6,630 bases of DNA from Actinomycetes bacterium (lineage in GTDB: Bacteria > Actinomycetota > Actinomycetes > Actinomycetales > Actinomycetaceae). The stretch spans positions 1-6,630 of the forward strand of contig JAEWHO010000105.1 of assembly GCA_023387755.1 (NCBI GenBank), given 5' to 3'. Numbering within the stretch: position 1 is the stretch's first letter; every line of letters starts with the position of its first letter. The notes under the pieces were generated by a model, which was given only the letters and a program-made list of their open reading frames with translations, was not told the origin of the DNA and ran no database searches. Both the position numbers and the translations under genes were made by a program. Positions 1 through 6,005 of this stretch are shown piece by piece.

Positions 1-741
1 GGGCTAGAAAACTACCACTGGGTATTTTCTAACCCCGATTCGCTGCAGTCATTCCTCAATACCTTCTGGTGGGTGCTGTTAGTGCCCACGCTGTCCACCC
101 TCATCGGTTTGGTGTACGCGATTTTGATTGATAAGTCGCGGTTTGAGAAGGTTGCTAAAACGCTGCTGTTTATGCCGATGGCGATCTCCTTTGTGGGCGC
201 GGGTATTATCTGGAAATTCGTCTATGACTATAAGGGCGCGAGTCAAAGCCAGATCGGTTTGGGCAACGCGCTGATTACTGCATTCGGTGGGGAGCCGGTG
301 CGGTTTTTGCAGGACGCCCCCTGGAATACGTTCTTCCTCATCGTGGTAATGATCTGGATTCAGGCCGGTTTCGCCATGGTGCTGCTCTCGGCGGCGATTA
401 AGGCGGTGCCGGATGACATTGTGGAGGCTGCCCGCTTGGACGGCGTGAACGCCTGGCAGATGTTCCGCAACATTACCGTGCCCTCCATCCGCCCCACCCT
501 GGTGGTGGTGCTGACGACGATCACGATTTCCACGCTGAAGATCTTCGATATTCCGCGCACCATGACGGGCGCGAAGTACGGCACCCAGGTGCTGGCGAAC
601 CAGATGTATGACCAGTCGTTTACCTACGGCAATAACGGCACTGGTTCGGCCCTGTCGGTGATCATCTTCCTGCTGGTAATCCCGATCGTGGTCTACAACG
701 TCCGCCAGATGCTCATCAATAAGGAGGTGCGGGGAGGATGA
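1..741 (+). CDS. Sugar ABC transporter permease, AglF/MalF-like (5' partial)
   Basis: This is an inner-membrane permease subunit of a carbohydrate ABC importer. The frame is open from base 1, so the N-terminus and first membrane segment(s) lie outside the window; 246 codons are visible. The binding-protein-dependent permease signature (EAA loop) starts with EAARLDG at codon 142 (base 424) and ends in a VPSIRPT-like stretch; this loop docks on the ATPase. Hydrophobic segments lie around codons 21-43, 55-72, 111-132, 162-182 and 215-234. The wording LFMPMAISFVGAGIIW, LKIFDI and TQVLANQMYD matches, from memory, the alpha-glucoside permease AglF more closely than MalF of the maltose system. The substrate is inferred to be an alpha-glucoside or similar oligosaccharide. 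The gene overlaps the next permease by 4 bp, indicating one operon. The binding protein should lie to the left, outside the window. Family confidence is high and substrate confidence moderate. Confidence 0.93.
   Translation, partial: GLENYHWVFSNPDSLQSFLNTFWWVLLVPTLSTLIGLVYAILIDKSRFEKVAKTLLFMPMAISFVGAGIIWKFVYDYKGASQSQIGLGNALITAFGGEPVRFLQDAPWNTFFLIVVMIWIQAGFAMVLLSAAIKAVPDDIVEAARLDGVNAWQMFRNITVPSIRPTLVVVLTTITISTLKIFDIPRTMTGAKYGTQVLANQMYDQSFTYGNNGTGSALSVIIFLLVIPIVVYNVRQMLINKEVRGG
723..727 (+). promoter_or_regulatory. Shine-Dalgarno for the second permease
   Basis: GGAGG at 723-727, within AAGGAGGTG, lies 10 bases before the ATG at 738. It sits inside the last codons of the upstream permease, which suggests translational coupling. 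A second GGAGG at 733-737 abuts the ATG and is too close to act. The site supports the 738 start. Confidence 0.7.
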
Positions 742-1682
742 CGACCGCAACTGTTCCGCACAGCGACGATCAGCCGGTGAAGGAATCCGCCCAGGCCAAG
801 GCGTCGCGGCCTTCCGCTGCGGCGAGTGCCAAACGGATGCTCACCTCCAAGATCGGGTCCCTGGTGGCCGTGATCATCGCGATCATGTGGACCATCCCGA
901 CCTTCGGACTGCTGGTCTCCTCGGTGCGCCCAGAGAAGGAAATCAAAACCACCGGCTGGTGGAAGTTCTTCCTGGACCCGAATTTCACGATGGAAAACTA
1001 CCAGGAGGTCCTCTTTGGGCGGGCCTCCTCGGGGGCGTTGTCCGGGTTCTTCATGAACTCGCTAGTCATCACGATCCCCTCCACCCTGATCCCGTTGGCT
1101 ATCGCCGTACTGGCGGCCTACGCCTTCTCGGTTCTGGAGTGGCGCGGGCGGGACACCCTCTTTGTGGTGGTGTTCGCCCTGCAGATCGTGCCCCTGCAGA
1201 TGGCCCTCATCCCGCTGCTGCGCATGTTCGCGGGCACCTGGCTGCTCAACACGTTCCCGTATGCGGCCGTGTGGGTGGGCCACTCGATCTTCGCGCTCCC
1301 ACTGGCAATCTTCCTGCTGCATAACTTTATGGCGGAGATTCCGCGCGACCTTATCGAGGCTGCAAAGGTGGACGGCGCCGGGCATGTGACGGTCTTTGTG
1401 AAAATCATGCTGCCGCTACTCATCCCGGCGATCGCGTCCTTCGCGATCTTCCAGTTCCTGTGGGTGTGGAACGACCTCCTGGTCGGTCTCACGTTCACGG
1501 GCGGCAATAACGCGATCCAGCCGCTCACCGCCCGCCTGGCGGAGATGGCCGGTTCGCGCGGCCAGGACTGGCACCTGCTCACCGCAGGCGCATTCGTCTC
1601 GATTATCGTCCCGGTGGTCGTGTTCCTCTCCCTGCAGCGCTACTTCGTGCGCGGCCTACTGGCGGGCTCCGTCAAGGGCTAA
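738..1682 (+). CDS. Sugar ABC transporter permease, AglG/MalG-like
   Basis: This is the second inner-membrane permease subunit of the same importer, 314 aa, a usual length for the MalG/AglG group. Residues 1-37 form an Ala/Ser/Lys-rich cytoplasmic tail. Six hydrophobic segments follow, around 41-61, 105-129, 140-163, 176-195, 220-243 and 281-300. The EAA loop is at about 201-226 (EAAKVDGAGH core, E207). The end, QRYFVRGLLAGSVKG, is the typical C-terminus of this group, and SRGQDWHLLTA at 273-283 is, from memory, a strong AglG-like signature. The start ATG overlaps the previous stop (ATGA) and has a good Shine-Dalgarno, so the two permeases are coupled in one transcript and probably form a heterodimeric channel. 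No ATPase gene is visible; such importers often share a general MsiK-type ATPase encoded elsewhere. The family assignment is firm. The sugar is inferred. Confidence 0.95.
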   Translation: MTTATVPHSDDQPVKESAQAKASRPSAAASAKRMLTSKIGSLVAVIIAIMWTIPTFGLLVSSVRPEKEIKTTGWWKFFLDPNFTMENYQEVLFGRASSGALSGFFMNSLVITIPSTLIPLAIAVLAAYAFSVLEWRGRDTLFVVVFALQIVPLQMALIPLLRMFAGTWLLNTFPYAAVWVGHSIFALPLAIFLLHNFMAEIPRDLIEAAKVDGAGHVTVFVKIMLPLLIPAIASFAIFQFLWVWNDLLVGLTFTGGNNAIQPLTARLAEMAGSRGQDWHLLTAGAFVSIIVPVVVFLSLQRYFVRGLLAGSVKG

Positions 1683-1699
1683 GGGACTGTGGACTTCTC

Positions 1700-1731
1700 G
1701 GAGGGGGCTCGCCATCTGGCGGGCCCCCTCC
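1700..1731 (+). terminator. Hairpin terminator after the permease operon
   Basis: A 14-bp stem (1700-1713 with 1718-1731) closes a 4-base ATCT loop. It has one G-U pair and is otherwise perfectly matched and nearly all G/C. It begins 17 bases after the permease stop. There is no U-tract, as is common for terminators in high-GC actinobacteria. It separates the permease operon from the isomerase gene and argues against a shared transcript. Confidence 0.8.
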
Positions 1732-1843
1732 GCTGCTGTGTAGTTCGCTCGCCCCCGGCCCTGCCCGCCCCTGGCCCTCTTACCCCTTACTCAGCGCCGC
1801 CCTTTCTTCCCGCCTGGCCTCCCCGCCCTGCCGGCCTGGTGCG

Positions 1844-1857
1844 TAGACTTGGGACTA
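1844..1857 (+). promoter_or_regulatory. Probable leaderless promoter (-10 TAGACT) of the isomerase gene
   Basis: TAGACT at 1844-1849 fits the TAnnnT -10 pattern. The start ATG is at 1857, seven bases further on, where transcription would begin. No Shine-Dalgarno sequence is seen before the ATG. Both facts fit a leaderless mRNA. No convincing -35 box is present about 17 bp upstream. Confidence 0.5.
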
Positions 1858-3134
1858 TGCAGTTACCGAGCGCGCCACGCCGTCGTCGGGAAATTTCCGC
1901 CCTCCTGGAATTCGGTGCCGCCAGCGCGCACCCCTACGGGTTTGGGTACCTCGACGACGACGCCACCCTTCTCACAGACCGCGGTATTCCGCTGTGGATC
2001 ACCTGCCGCATGACGCACTGTTTCGCCCTGGCGAGTATGCTCCCGGCCGGGTACCTGCCCCACTCGGCGGGCGGGCGCGGCGCAGCGGGTGGGAGCGGCG
2101 GCAGCGCGCCCGGCCGATCCAGCACCACCCTCGACTTTGCGGCCCTGGCCGAACACGGCGTGCGCGCCCTGCAGACCCACTTTAAGGACTCGGAGTTCGG
2201 CGGTTTCTACGCCCTACTCGACCCCTCCTCCGGCGAACCTACCAACGCCCGTAAGGAGGGGTATGGGCACGCCTTCGTGGTGTTGGCGGCCTCCTCGGCG
2301 GTGGCGGCCGGTGTGCCGGGAGCGCGCGACCTGCTCGCCGACGCGCTGATAACCTCCACGGAGCGGTGGTGGGATGAGGACGCCGGCATGGTGTACGAGT
2401 CCTATAACCGCGACTTTTCCGAGCGCGAGGACTATCGCGGCGTCAATGCAGCCATGCATACGACCGAGAGTTACCTTGCGGCGGCCGGGGTCACCGGCGA
2501 TGACGAGTATCTGCACCGGGCGGTGCGCATGGTGGAGCGGGTGGTGGGGCAGCTCGCGCCCGCACACGGCGGCTACCTACCTGAACATCTGGACGCGAAC
2601 TACCAGCCCATGTTGGACTTCAATGCGGACGCCCCCGCCGACCCCTTCCGCCCCTACGGGGCCACCCCCGGGCACTGGTTCGAGTGGGGCCGCCTGGCAT
2701 TGCAGATGGTCGCCGAATGTGAGGCCCGCGGGCTGGACGTCAACGCCGATATTGCCCGCCAGGCGCGCGCGTTCATCGCCCGCGGCACCGAGCTTTTCGG
2801 TTGCGACGGCGCGGACGGCTGGGTGTACACCGTGGACTTTGCGGGCCAGCCGGTGGTGCGCGAACGTATGCACTGGGTGGCCTGCGAGGCCTTCGCGGCC
2901 GGCGTCGCCGCCGACCCGCAGCTTGCGGCGCAGGCGTGGTCGGTGATCGAGGGCTACTTTATCGACCGCCCCGGTCAGTGGTTCCACGAGCTCGACGCCG
3001 CCAACCGCCCGGCCCCCACCGTGTGGCCTGGCAAACCGGACATCTATCACGCCGTCCAGGCGCTACTATTCCCGGACGTCCCGTTGGCGCCTGCATTCGC
3101 CTGCGCGGTCAGCACTATCGACCCGAAGGTTTGA
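1857..3134 (+). CDS. AGE-superfamily sugar isomerase (YihS / mannose isomerase-like)
   Basis: The 425-aa protein belongs to the N-acylglucosamine 2-epimerase superfamily, cytosolic alpha6/alpha6-barrel enzymes. Members close to this one interconvert aldoses and ketoses, for example mannose and fructose, or sulfoquinovose in YihS. Recalled YihS sequence aligns along nearly the full length: GFGYLDDD (28-35), LWITCRMTH (46-54), EDYRGVNAAMH (191-201), TPGHWFEWGR (270-279), DGADGWVYTVD (317-327), and GKPDIYH (392-398). Expected active-site residues are present: R51, H201, H273, E276 and H398. The start at 1857 was chosen because it gives a family-typical N-terminus. An in-frame GTG at 1689 would run through the terminator hairpin. 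A Gly/Ser/Ala-rich insertion sits at about 64-91. The gene follows the importer but has its own promoter. It overlaps the oxidoreductase on the other strand by 88 bp. The exact substrate is unknown; mannose-type is more likely than sulfoquinovose. Confidence 0.9.
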   Translation: MQLPSAPRRRREISALLEFGAASAHPYGFGYLDDDATLLTDRGIPLWITCRMTHCFALASMLPAGYLPHSAGGRGAAGGSGGSAPGRSSTTLDFAALAEHGVRALQTHFKDSEFGGFYALLDPSSGEPTNARKEGYGHAFVVLAASSAVAAGVPGARDLLADALITSTERWWDEDAGMVYESYNRDFSEREDYRGVNAAMHTTESYLAAAGVTGDDEYLHRAVRMVERVVGQLAPAHGGYLPEHLDANYQPMLDFNADAPADPFRPYGATPGHWFEWGRLALQMVAECEARGLDVNADIARQARAFIARGTELFGCDGADGWVYTVDFAGQPVVRERMHWVACEAFAAGVAADPQLAAQAWSVIEGYFIDRPGQWFHELDAANRPAPTVWPGKPDIYHAVQALLFPDVPLAPAFACAVSTIDPKV

Positions 3135-3988
3135 TCGTCGTCTAGCAGGGTGTGGGCGCGAGCGGCGTCGTCGAACGGCACGGCCGCATATACCTGCGGG
3201 CGGATGGTGCCCACGTATGGCGCGACGGCACGCATGAGGGCGCTTTTGCGTTCCACCGGCAACGCCCGCAGCGTGGACCCGATCAGGGTGAGCCGTTTGG
3301 TGAGCATCTGCCCCAGGTCCAGGGTGCCTTTGCGACCTTTTTGCATCCCGATGGTGACCATTCGCCCGCCCGGCCGCAGCGCCTTCAGGTGCGTATCGAG
3401 CGCGCCCGCGCCGAGGATATCGAGGATAACGTCCACGCTGTTGGGGGCGGGGGAGTCGGCGTGGTAGTTGAGGGCTTGCTGCGCCCCCAGTTCGCGGCAC
3501 TGGTTACATTTTTCGTCGCTCCCGGCAGTAGTGACGACGACGGCGCCCAGCTGGTGGGCGAGCTGAATCGCCACCGACCCAACCCCTCCCGACCCGCCTT
3601 GTATCAGCACGGTTTCGCCGGCTTGGAGGGCGGCTAGGTCCACCAGGTTCAGCCATGCGGTGGCGAGGGCTTCGGGTAGGGCAGCGGCGTCGGTGAAACT
3701 CATAGTGTCTGGGATGGGCAGGCATTGGCCGCGCGGGGCGCACACGTACTCGGCGTATCCGCCGCCGGTGAGGAGCGCCATGACGCGCTCGCCGTCGGGC
3801 GTGGTTCCGGCGACCTCCAGGCCGAGGATCTCGCTGGCACCCGGTGGGGGCGGGTAGTGCCCGGCTCGTTGCAGCAGGTCGGCCCGATTGACTCCGGCGG
3901 CGGCGACCTTAATGAGGACCTCGTCGGGGCCGGGCTCCGGGGTAGGAGCGGTGGTGACGGTGAGCGTCTCGGTGTCGATAGCACGCAT
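3047..3988 (-). CDS. NAD(P)H:quinone oxidoreductase, PIG3-type MDR family
   Basis: The 313-aa protein is a zinc-free medium-chain dehydrogenase/reductase, cytosolic and expected to reduce quinones or enone-like substrates with NADPH. The N-terminal GroES-like half carries AGVNRADLLQRAGHYPPPPG (31-50), characteristic of the PIG3/TP53I3 group. ALPEALATAW at 103-112 is another group hallmark. The Rossmann half has the nucleotide-binding stretch LIQGGSGGVGSVAIQLA (128-144). No zinc-ligand cluster is visible. The core normally ends near SIVLT (290-294). Here about 19 more residues follow (Ala/Asn/Gly/Ser-rich), encoded opposite the last codons of the isomerase gene. The start at 3988 gives the usual N-terminus MRAI; no Shine-Dalgarno precedes it, and a CACACT hexamer at 3995-4000 could be a -10 for leaderless reading. 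The physiological substrate cannot be told. Confidence 0.93.
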   Translation of the reverse strand: MRAIDTETLTVTTAPTPEPGPDEVLIKVAAAGVNRADLLQRAGHYPPPPGASEILGLEVAGTTPDGERVMALLTGGGYAEYVCAPRGQCLPIPDTMSFTDAAALPEALATAWLNLVDLAALQAGETVLIQGGSGGVGSVAIQLAHQLGAVVVTTAGSDEKCNQCRELGAQQALNYHADSPAPNSVDVILDILGAGALDTHLKALRPGGRMVTIGMQKGRKGTLDLGQMLTKRLTLIGSTLRALPVERKSALMRAVAPYVGTIRPQVYAAVPFDDAARAHTLLDDDQTFGSIVLTAQANAGANGTSGNSSAWTA

Positions 3989-4042
3989 GCAGCCAGTGTG
4001 GCACAGGCAGCGGGTGCGCGCTGGGCGGCTGCTGTTGTGGCT

Positions 4043-4114
4043 GGCGCTTGCGGGGTGGCTGGAGTGCGTGCGGTGGCCGGCACTCGCGGGGTGGCTGGCA
4101 CTCGCTCGGCGGTG
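4043..4114. repeat. Four imperfect 18-bp tandem repeats
   Basis: Four contiguous 18-bp units are visible: 4043-4060, 4061-4078, 4079-4096 and 4097-4114. The consensus is roughly GGCACTCGCGGGGTGGCT. Units 1 and 3 match at 16 of 18 positions; unit 2 is the most diverged. They fill the G-rich space between the oxidoreductase start and the tRNA-Ser promoter. No function is evident. Confidence 0.7.
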
Positions 4115-4161
4115 TAGTGAGGGACGCGACTGGATAGGGCGGGGATTCTGTCGCGGCTGGT

Positions 4162-4190
4162 TTGGGAGGAGCGGCGAAGGCCGGTAAACT
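4162..4190 (+). promoter_or_regulatory. Promoter of tRNA-Ser(UGA)
   Basis: TTGGGA (4162-4167) and TAAACT (4185-4190) are 17 bp apart and each matches the sigma-70-type consensus at four of six positions. Transcription would start near 4197, leaving about a 20-base leader before the mature tRNA at 4218. Confidence 0.6.
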
Positions 4191-4217
4191 CAGGAACGCT
4201 ACGCCGCGCGTGGCTTG

Positions 4218-4304
4218 GGAGAGTTGACCGAGCGGCCGAAGGTGACGGTCTTGAAAACCGTTGTACGGGCAACCGTACCAAGGGTTCGAATCCCTTACTC
4301 TCCG
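4218..4304 (+). tRNA. tRNA-Ser (anticodon UGA)
   Basis: This is an 87-nt class II tRNA that reads UCN serine codons. The acceptor stem is GGAGAGT (4218-4224) with ACTCTCC (4297-4303), and the discriminator is G4304. The anticodon stem ACGGT/ACCGT closes loop CTTGAAA, giving anticodon TGA at 4252-4254. The long variable arm GTACGG-GCAA-CCGTAC (4263-4278) identifies serine. The T arm is AAGGG-TTCGAAT-CCCTT (4280-4296). The CCA end is not encoded. Confidence 0.97.
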
Positions 4305-4308
4305 CAGT

Positions 4309-4339
4309 GCCCCTCTTGGACATGTCCGGGAGGGGCTTT
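4309..4339 (+). terminator. Terminator of tRNA-Ser(UGA)
   Basis: GCCCCTC (4309-4315) pairs with GAGGGGC (4330-4336). The inner bases extend the stem to about 12 bp, with two G-U pairs, around a CATG loop. TTT follows. It begins four bases after the tRNA. The outer stem and trailing bases resemble those of the terminator after tRNA-Ser(GCU). Confidence 0.85.
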
Positions 4340-4361
4340 CGCATACCTGGGGCGGGCGGGT

Positions 4362-4471
4362 GGCACCGCAAAACGGCAACAGCGACCTCGCGGAATGGCA
4401 ATGAGGCCACCGCAGAACGGCAACGAAGGCACCGCAAAACGGCAACGAGAGCATGAAAAACGGCGGAATCA
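4362..4471. repeat. 22-bp tandem repeat, four units plus a degenerate fifth
   Basis: Units begin at 4362, 4384, 4406 and 4428, with a decayed fifth at 4450. Units 1 and 4 share 19 identical bases (GGCACCGCAAAACGGCAAC), exactly 66 bp apart. Unit 3 has few differences and unit 2 several. Most units contain the small inverted repeat CCG-N5-CGG. The repeats lie in the gene-free stretch between the tRNA-Ser(UGA) terminator and the left heptamer array. The rest of this stretch (4340-4361 and 4472-4543) shows nothing recognisable. Confidence 0.8.
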
Positions 4472-4543
4472 CAGCGTTTTCTACATGTCGGCATCCAGCG
4501 CTTTTGACCCTAGGTCTTCGTGTTCGCAGACGCACCCCGTCAG

Positions 4544-4603
4544 CTTCTACTATAACAATGTTATAGCTTGTTATAGTAGCTGTTATAGCGCGTTACAGTA
4601 CGT
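4544..4603. repeat. Left heptamer array, direct repeat of the array at 5995
   Basis: An A+T-rich block in a GC-rich setting. It contains one inverted heptamer CTATAAC (4550-4556) followed by direct heptamers at 4560, 4570, 4582 (GTTATAG) and 4592 (GTTACAG). Steps are 10, 10, 12 and 10 bp, about one helical turn each. The first two heptamers form the perfect 17-bp palindrome CTATAACAATGTTATAG (4550-4566). The first 24 bases (4544-4567) are identical to 5995-6018. Allowing one 10-base gap, 48 of 50 aligned positions match the right array. The stop codon of the minus-strand gene (4593-4595) lies inside the last heptamer. Confidence 0.9.
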
Positions 4604-5993
4604 GCCAGGTGGCTCGGGGGTCGGTGCGTGACTTCCCTTCTCGGGTGACCAGGCCGGCAGCGCGTAAGGTGTCCAGGTGGCGTGACACCGTAGGTCGAGC
4701 AAGGCCGGTGAGTTCGACGATCGCCCCTGTGCCGAGCGGTCGCCCAGCGCGGCGCATTGCGTCCAAAATGCGCTGCCCATTCGGGCCGATCGCTCGCGAG
4801 ACGGTTGCGGGGATAGCGTCGCTAGCCATTAGCGTTAGGCGCACGGTTTCCGACGTCTGCACGTAAATCGGGTCGGTCAGCCCAACCCTGCGCATCTCAT
4901 CGAAGATACGGCGGATTCCTTCGCCCAGTTCTTGGGTCAACCCGTAATCGCCGCACACCCGGGCAATTCGCGGATTGCGAGCATTGCGGCTGATCGTCTC
5001 CGGGGCCGTAGGGTCGCTCAGGCCAGGGAACCTCCCAGGGCTCGTTATCTCAATGCGATTAGGGAAGATCTCCACCCGAACATGGTCCCCACTAATGCTG
5101 TACGAGCGGTGCACGACGGCGTTAACCAAGCCCTCAAGCCACGCATCGCGGGGAATAATCGGGGTGGCTTCAAACCGGCCGCCTGCTCCCAGAGCACGTC
5201 GCTTTGGCATAAAGTCGCTAATAACGTCTGCCGCCTCGGTGATCTGCGCGGGCAGTGGGCCCTCACAGCGAACATCTTTACCCTCTTCAATTTGGAGTTG
5301 CTGCCCAACACCACGCTCATTCGTGCGATACTTCACCACTCGTACGTATGCTTGCGGGAATAGCTGCTGCGGTCGGCTCGCAAACAACAAGAATCCGGCC
5401 ACAGTGAGATGGTTGCCCCGCAAGGTGAGCAGGTCGCGTGCGCGCAGCACCCGTTCAGGGCTCGGCGAGCCCAGCATCTCTTGGTACTCGGCAAGGCGCG
5501 CGCTGTCCAAATCGGAGATATCCGCCCCCTGGACCGGGCTGCCGCTATAGTTCGACGGCCCCCGATCCCACTCCAATTCTTGGCGCTGCGGAAAGGTTAA
5601 CCGGCGCGACTCGTCGCCGATTCGCTGGAAGCACTCGCCTTTATGTGTCTCGTGTACTGATTCGCCAGGCGGCACCCGAAAGACGAGTATATGCCCCTGT
5701 GAAGTTGAAATTTCCTGCACCGTGGCGCGTACAGGAGGTCGGGTGAAGTCGATCGGCGTTTGCCTGAGCGCATTTATGTTCTGAGGGGGAACCACCTTGC
5801 CGTCTTCGATGCCAACAAGGATGACGCCGCCCTCCGCATTAGCCATGGCCACCAGCGGCTTGGCCAAATCTGCAGGAGCCACACGGCCAGATTTGCGCTC
5901 GAACCACTGATCTTCTGGAATGGCGGCAAGGTCGGCAGCCGCTTCGTCAGGAGCGGTTTCGGCGAGATTGAGGGCTTTTTCTACCAGAAGCAT
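4593..5993 (-). CDS. Schlafen-type AlbA_2 / HATPase_c_4 / winged-helix protein (COG2865-like)
   Basis: The 466-aa soluble protein has three recognisable parts. Residues about 27-140 form a Schlafen AlbA_2 domain: FERKSG (31-36), ANAEGGVILVGIEDG (51-65) and FQRIGDESRRLT (122-133). Residues about 280-385 form the HATPase_c_4 region typical of RecG-like/COG2865 proteins: LVNAVVHRSYS (289-299), IEITSPGRFPG (314-324), RNPRIARVCGDYG (339-351) and QELGEGIRRIFDEM (354-367). Residues about 404-466 look like a winged helix-turn-helix, with recognition-helix candidate ARPTVSRHLDTLRAAGL. Proteins of this class are annotated as putative transcriptional regulators or ATP-binding proteins; their biochemical activity is largely unestablished. 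The gene stands alone. Four sampled 60-bp lines average about 59% G+C against about 73% in the isomerase gene, suggesting acquisition. No Shine-Dalgarno is present and the ATG probably starts a leaderless message. Function is inferred only; a defence or regulatory role is possible. Confidence 0.88.
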   Translation of the reverse strand: MLLVEKALNLAETAPDEAAADLAAIPEDQWFERKSGRVAPADLAKPLVAMANAEGGVILVGIEDGKVVPPQNINALRQTPIDFTRPPVRATVQEISTSQGHILVFRVPPGESVHETHKGECFQRIGDESRRLTFPQRQELEWDRGPSNYSGSPVQGADISDLDSARLAEYQEMLGSPSPERVLRARDLLTLRGNHLTVAGFLLFASRPQQLFPQAYVRVVKYRTNERGVGQQLQIEEGKDVRCEGPLPAQITEAADVISDFMPKRRALGAGGRFEATPIIPRDAWLEGLVNAVVHRSYSISGDHVRVEIFPNRIEITSPGRFPGLSDPTAPETISRNARNPRIARVCGDYGLTQELGEGIRRIFDEMRRVGLTDPIYVQTSETVRLTLMASDAIPATVSRAIGPNGQRILDAMRRAGRPLGTGAIVELTGLARPTVSRHLDTLRAAGLVTREGKSRTDPRATWHVL

Positions 5994-6005
5994 ACTTCTA
6001 CTATA
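5993..6005 (-). promoter_or_regulatory. Leaderless -10 (TATAGT) of the AlbA_2 gene
   Basis: On the minus strand TATAGT occupies 6005-6000, a 5 of 6 match to the -10 consensus. Six bases then lead to the ATG at 5993, so transcription would start at or next to the start codon. The hexamer lies within the palindrome of the right array, so a protein bound there would block the promoter. No good -35 box is seen. Confidence 0.55.

Noticed and set aside
79..750. Minus-strand 223-aa open frame opposite the first permease
   Set aside because: It is a shadow of the permease coding strand with a His/Arg-rich low-complexity translation and no recognisable family.
1689..1856. Upstream GTG start at 1689 for the isomerase gene
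   Set aside because: It would put 56 Pro/Ala-rich residues over the terminator hairpin and the -10 box. The ATG at 1857 gives the family-typical N-terminus.
4362..4471. Possible CRISPR array
   Set aside because: The 22-bp units are contiguous with no unique spacers, and no cas genes are nearby.
3700..4535. Long minus-strand open frames (to about 264 aa) over 3700-4494 and 3909-4535
   Set aside because: They run antisense through the tRNA-Ser gene and through the 18-bp and 22-bp repeats, and show no protein family pattern. They are products of GC-rich composition.
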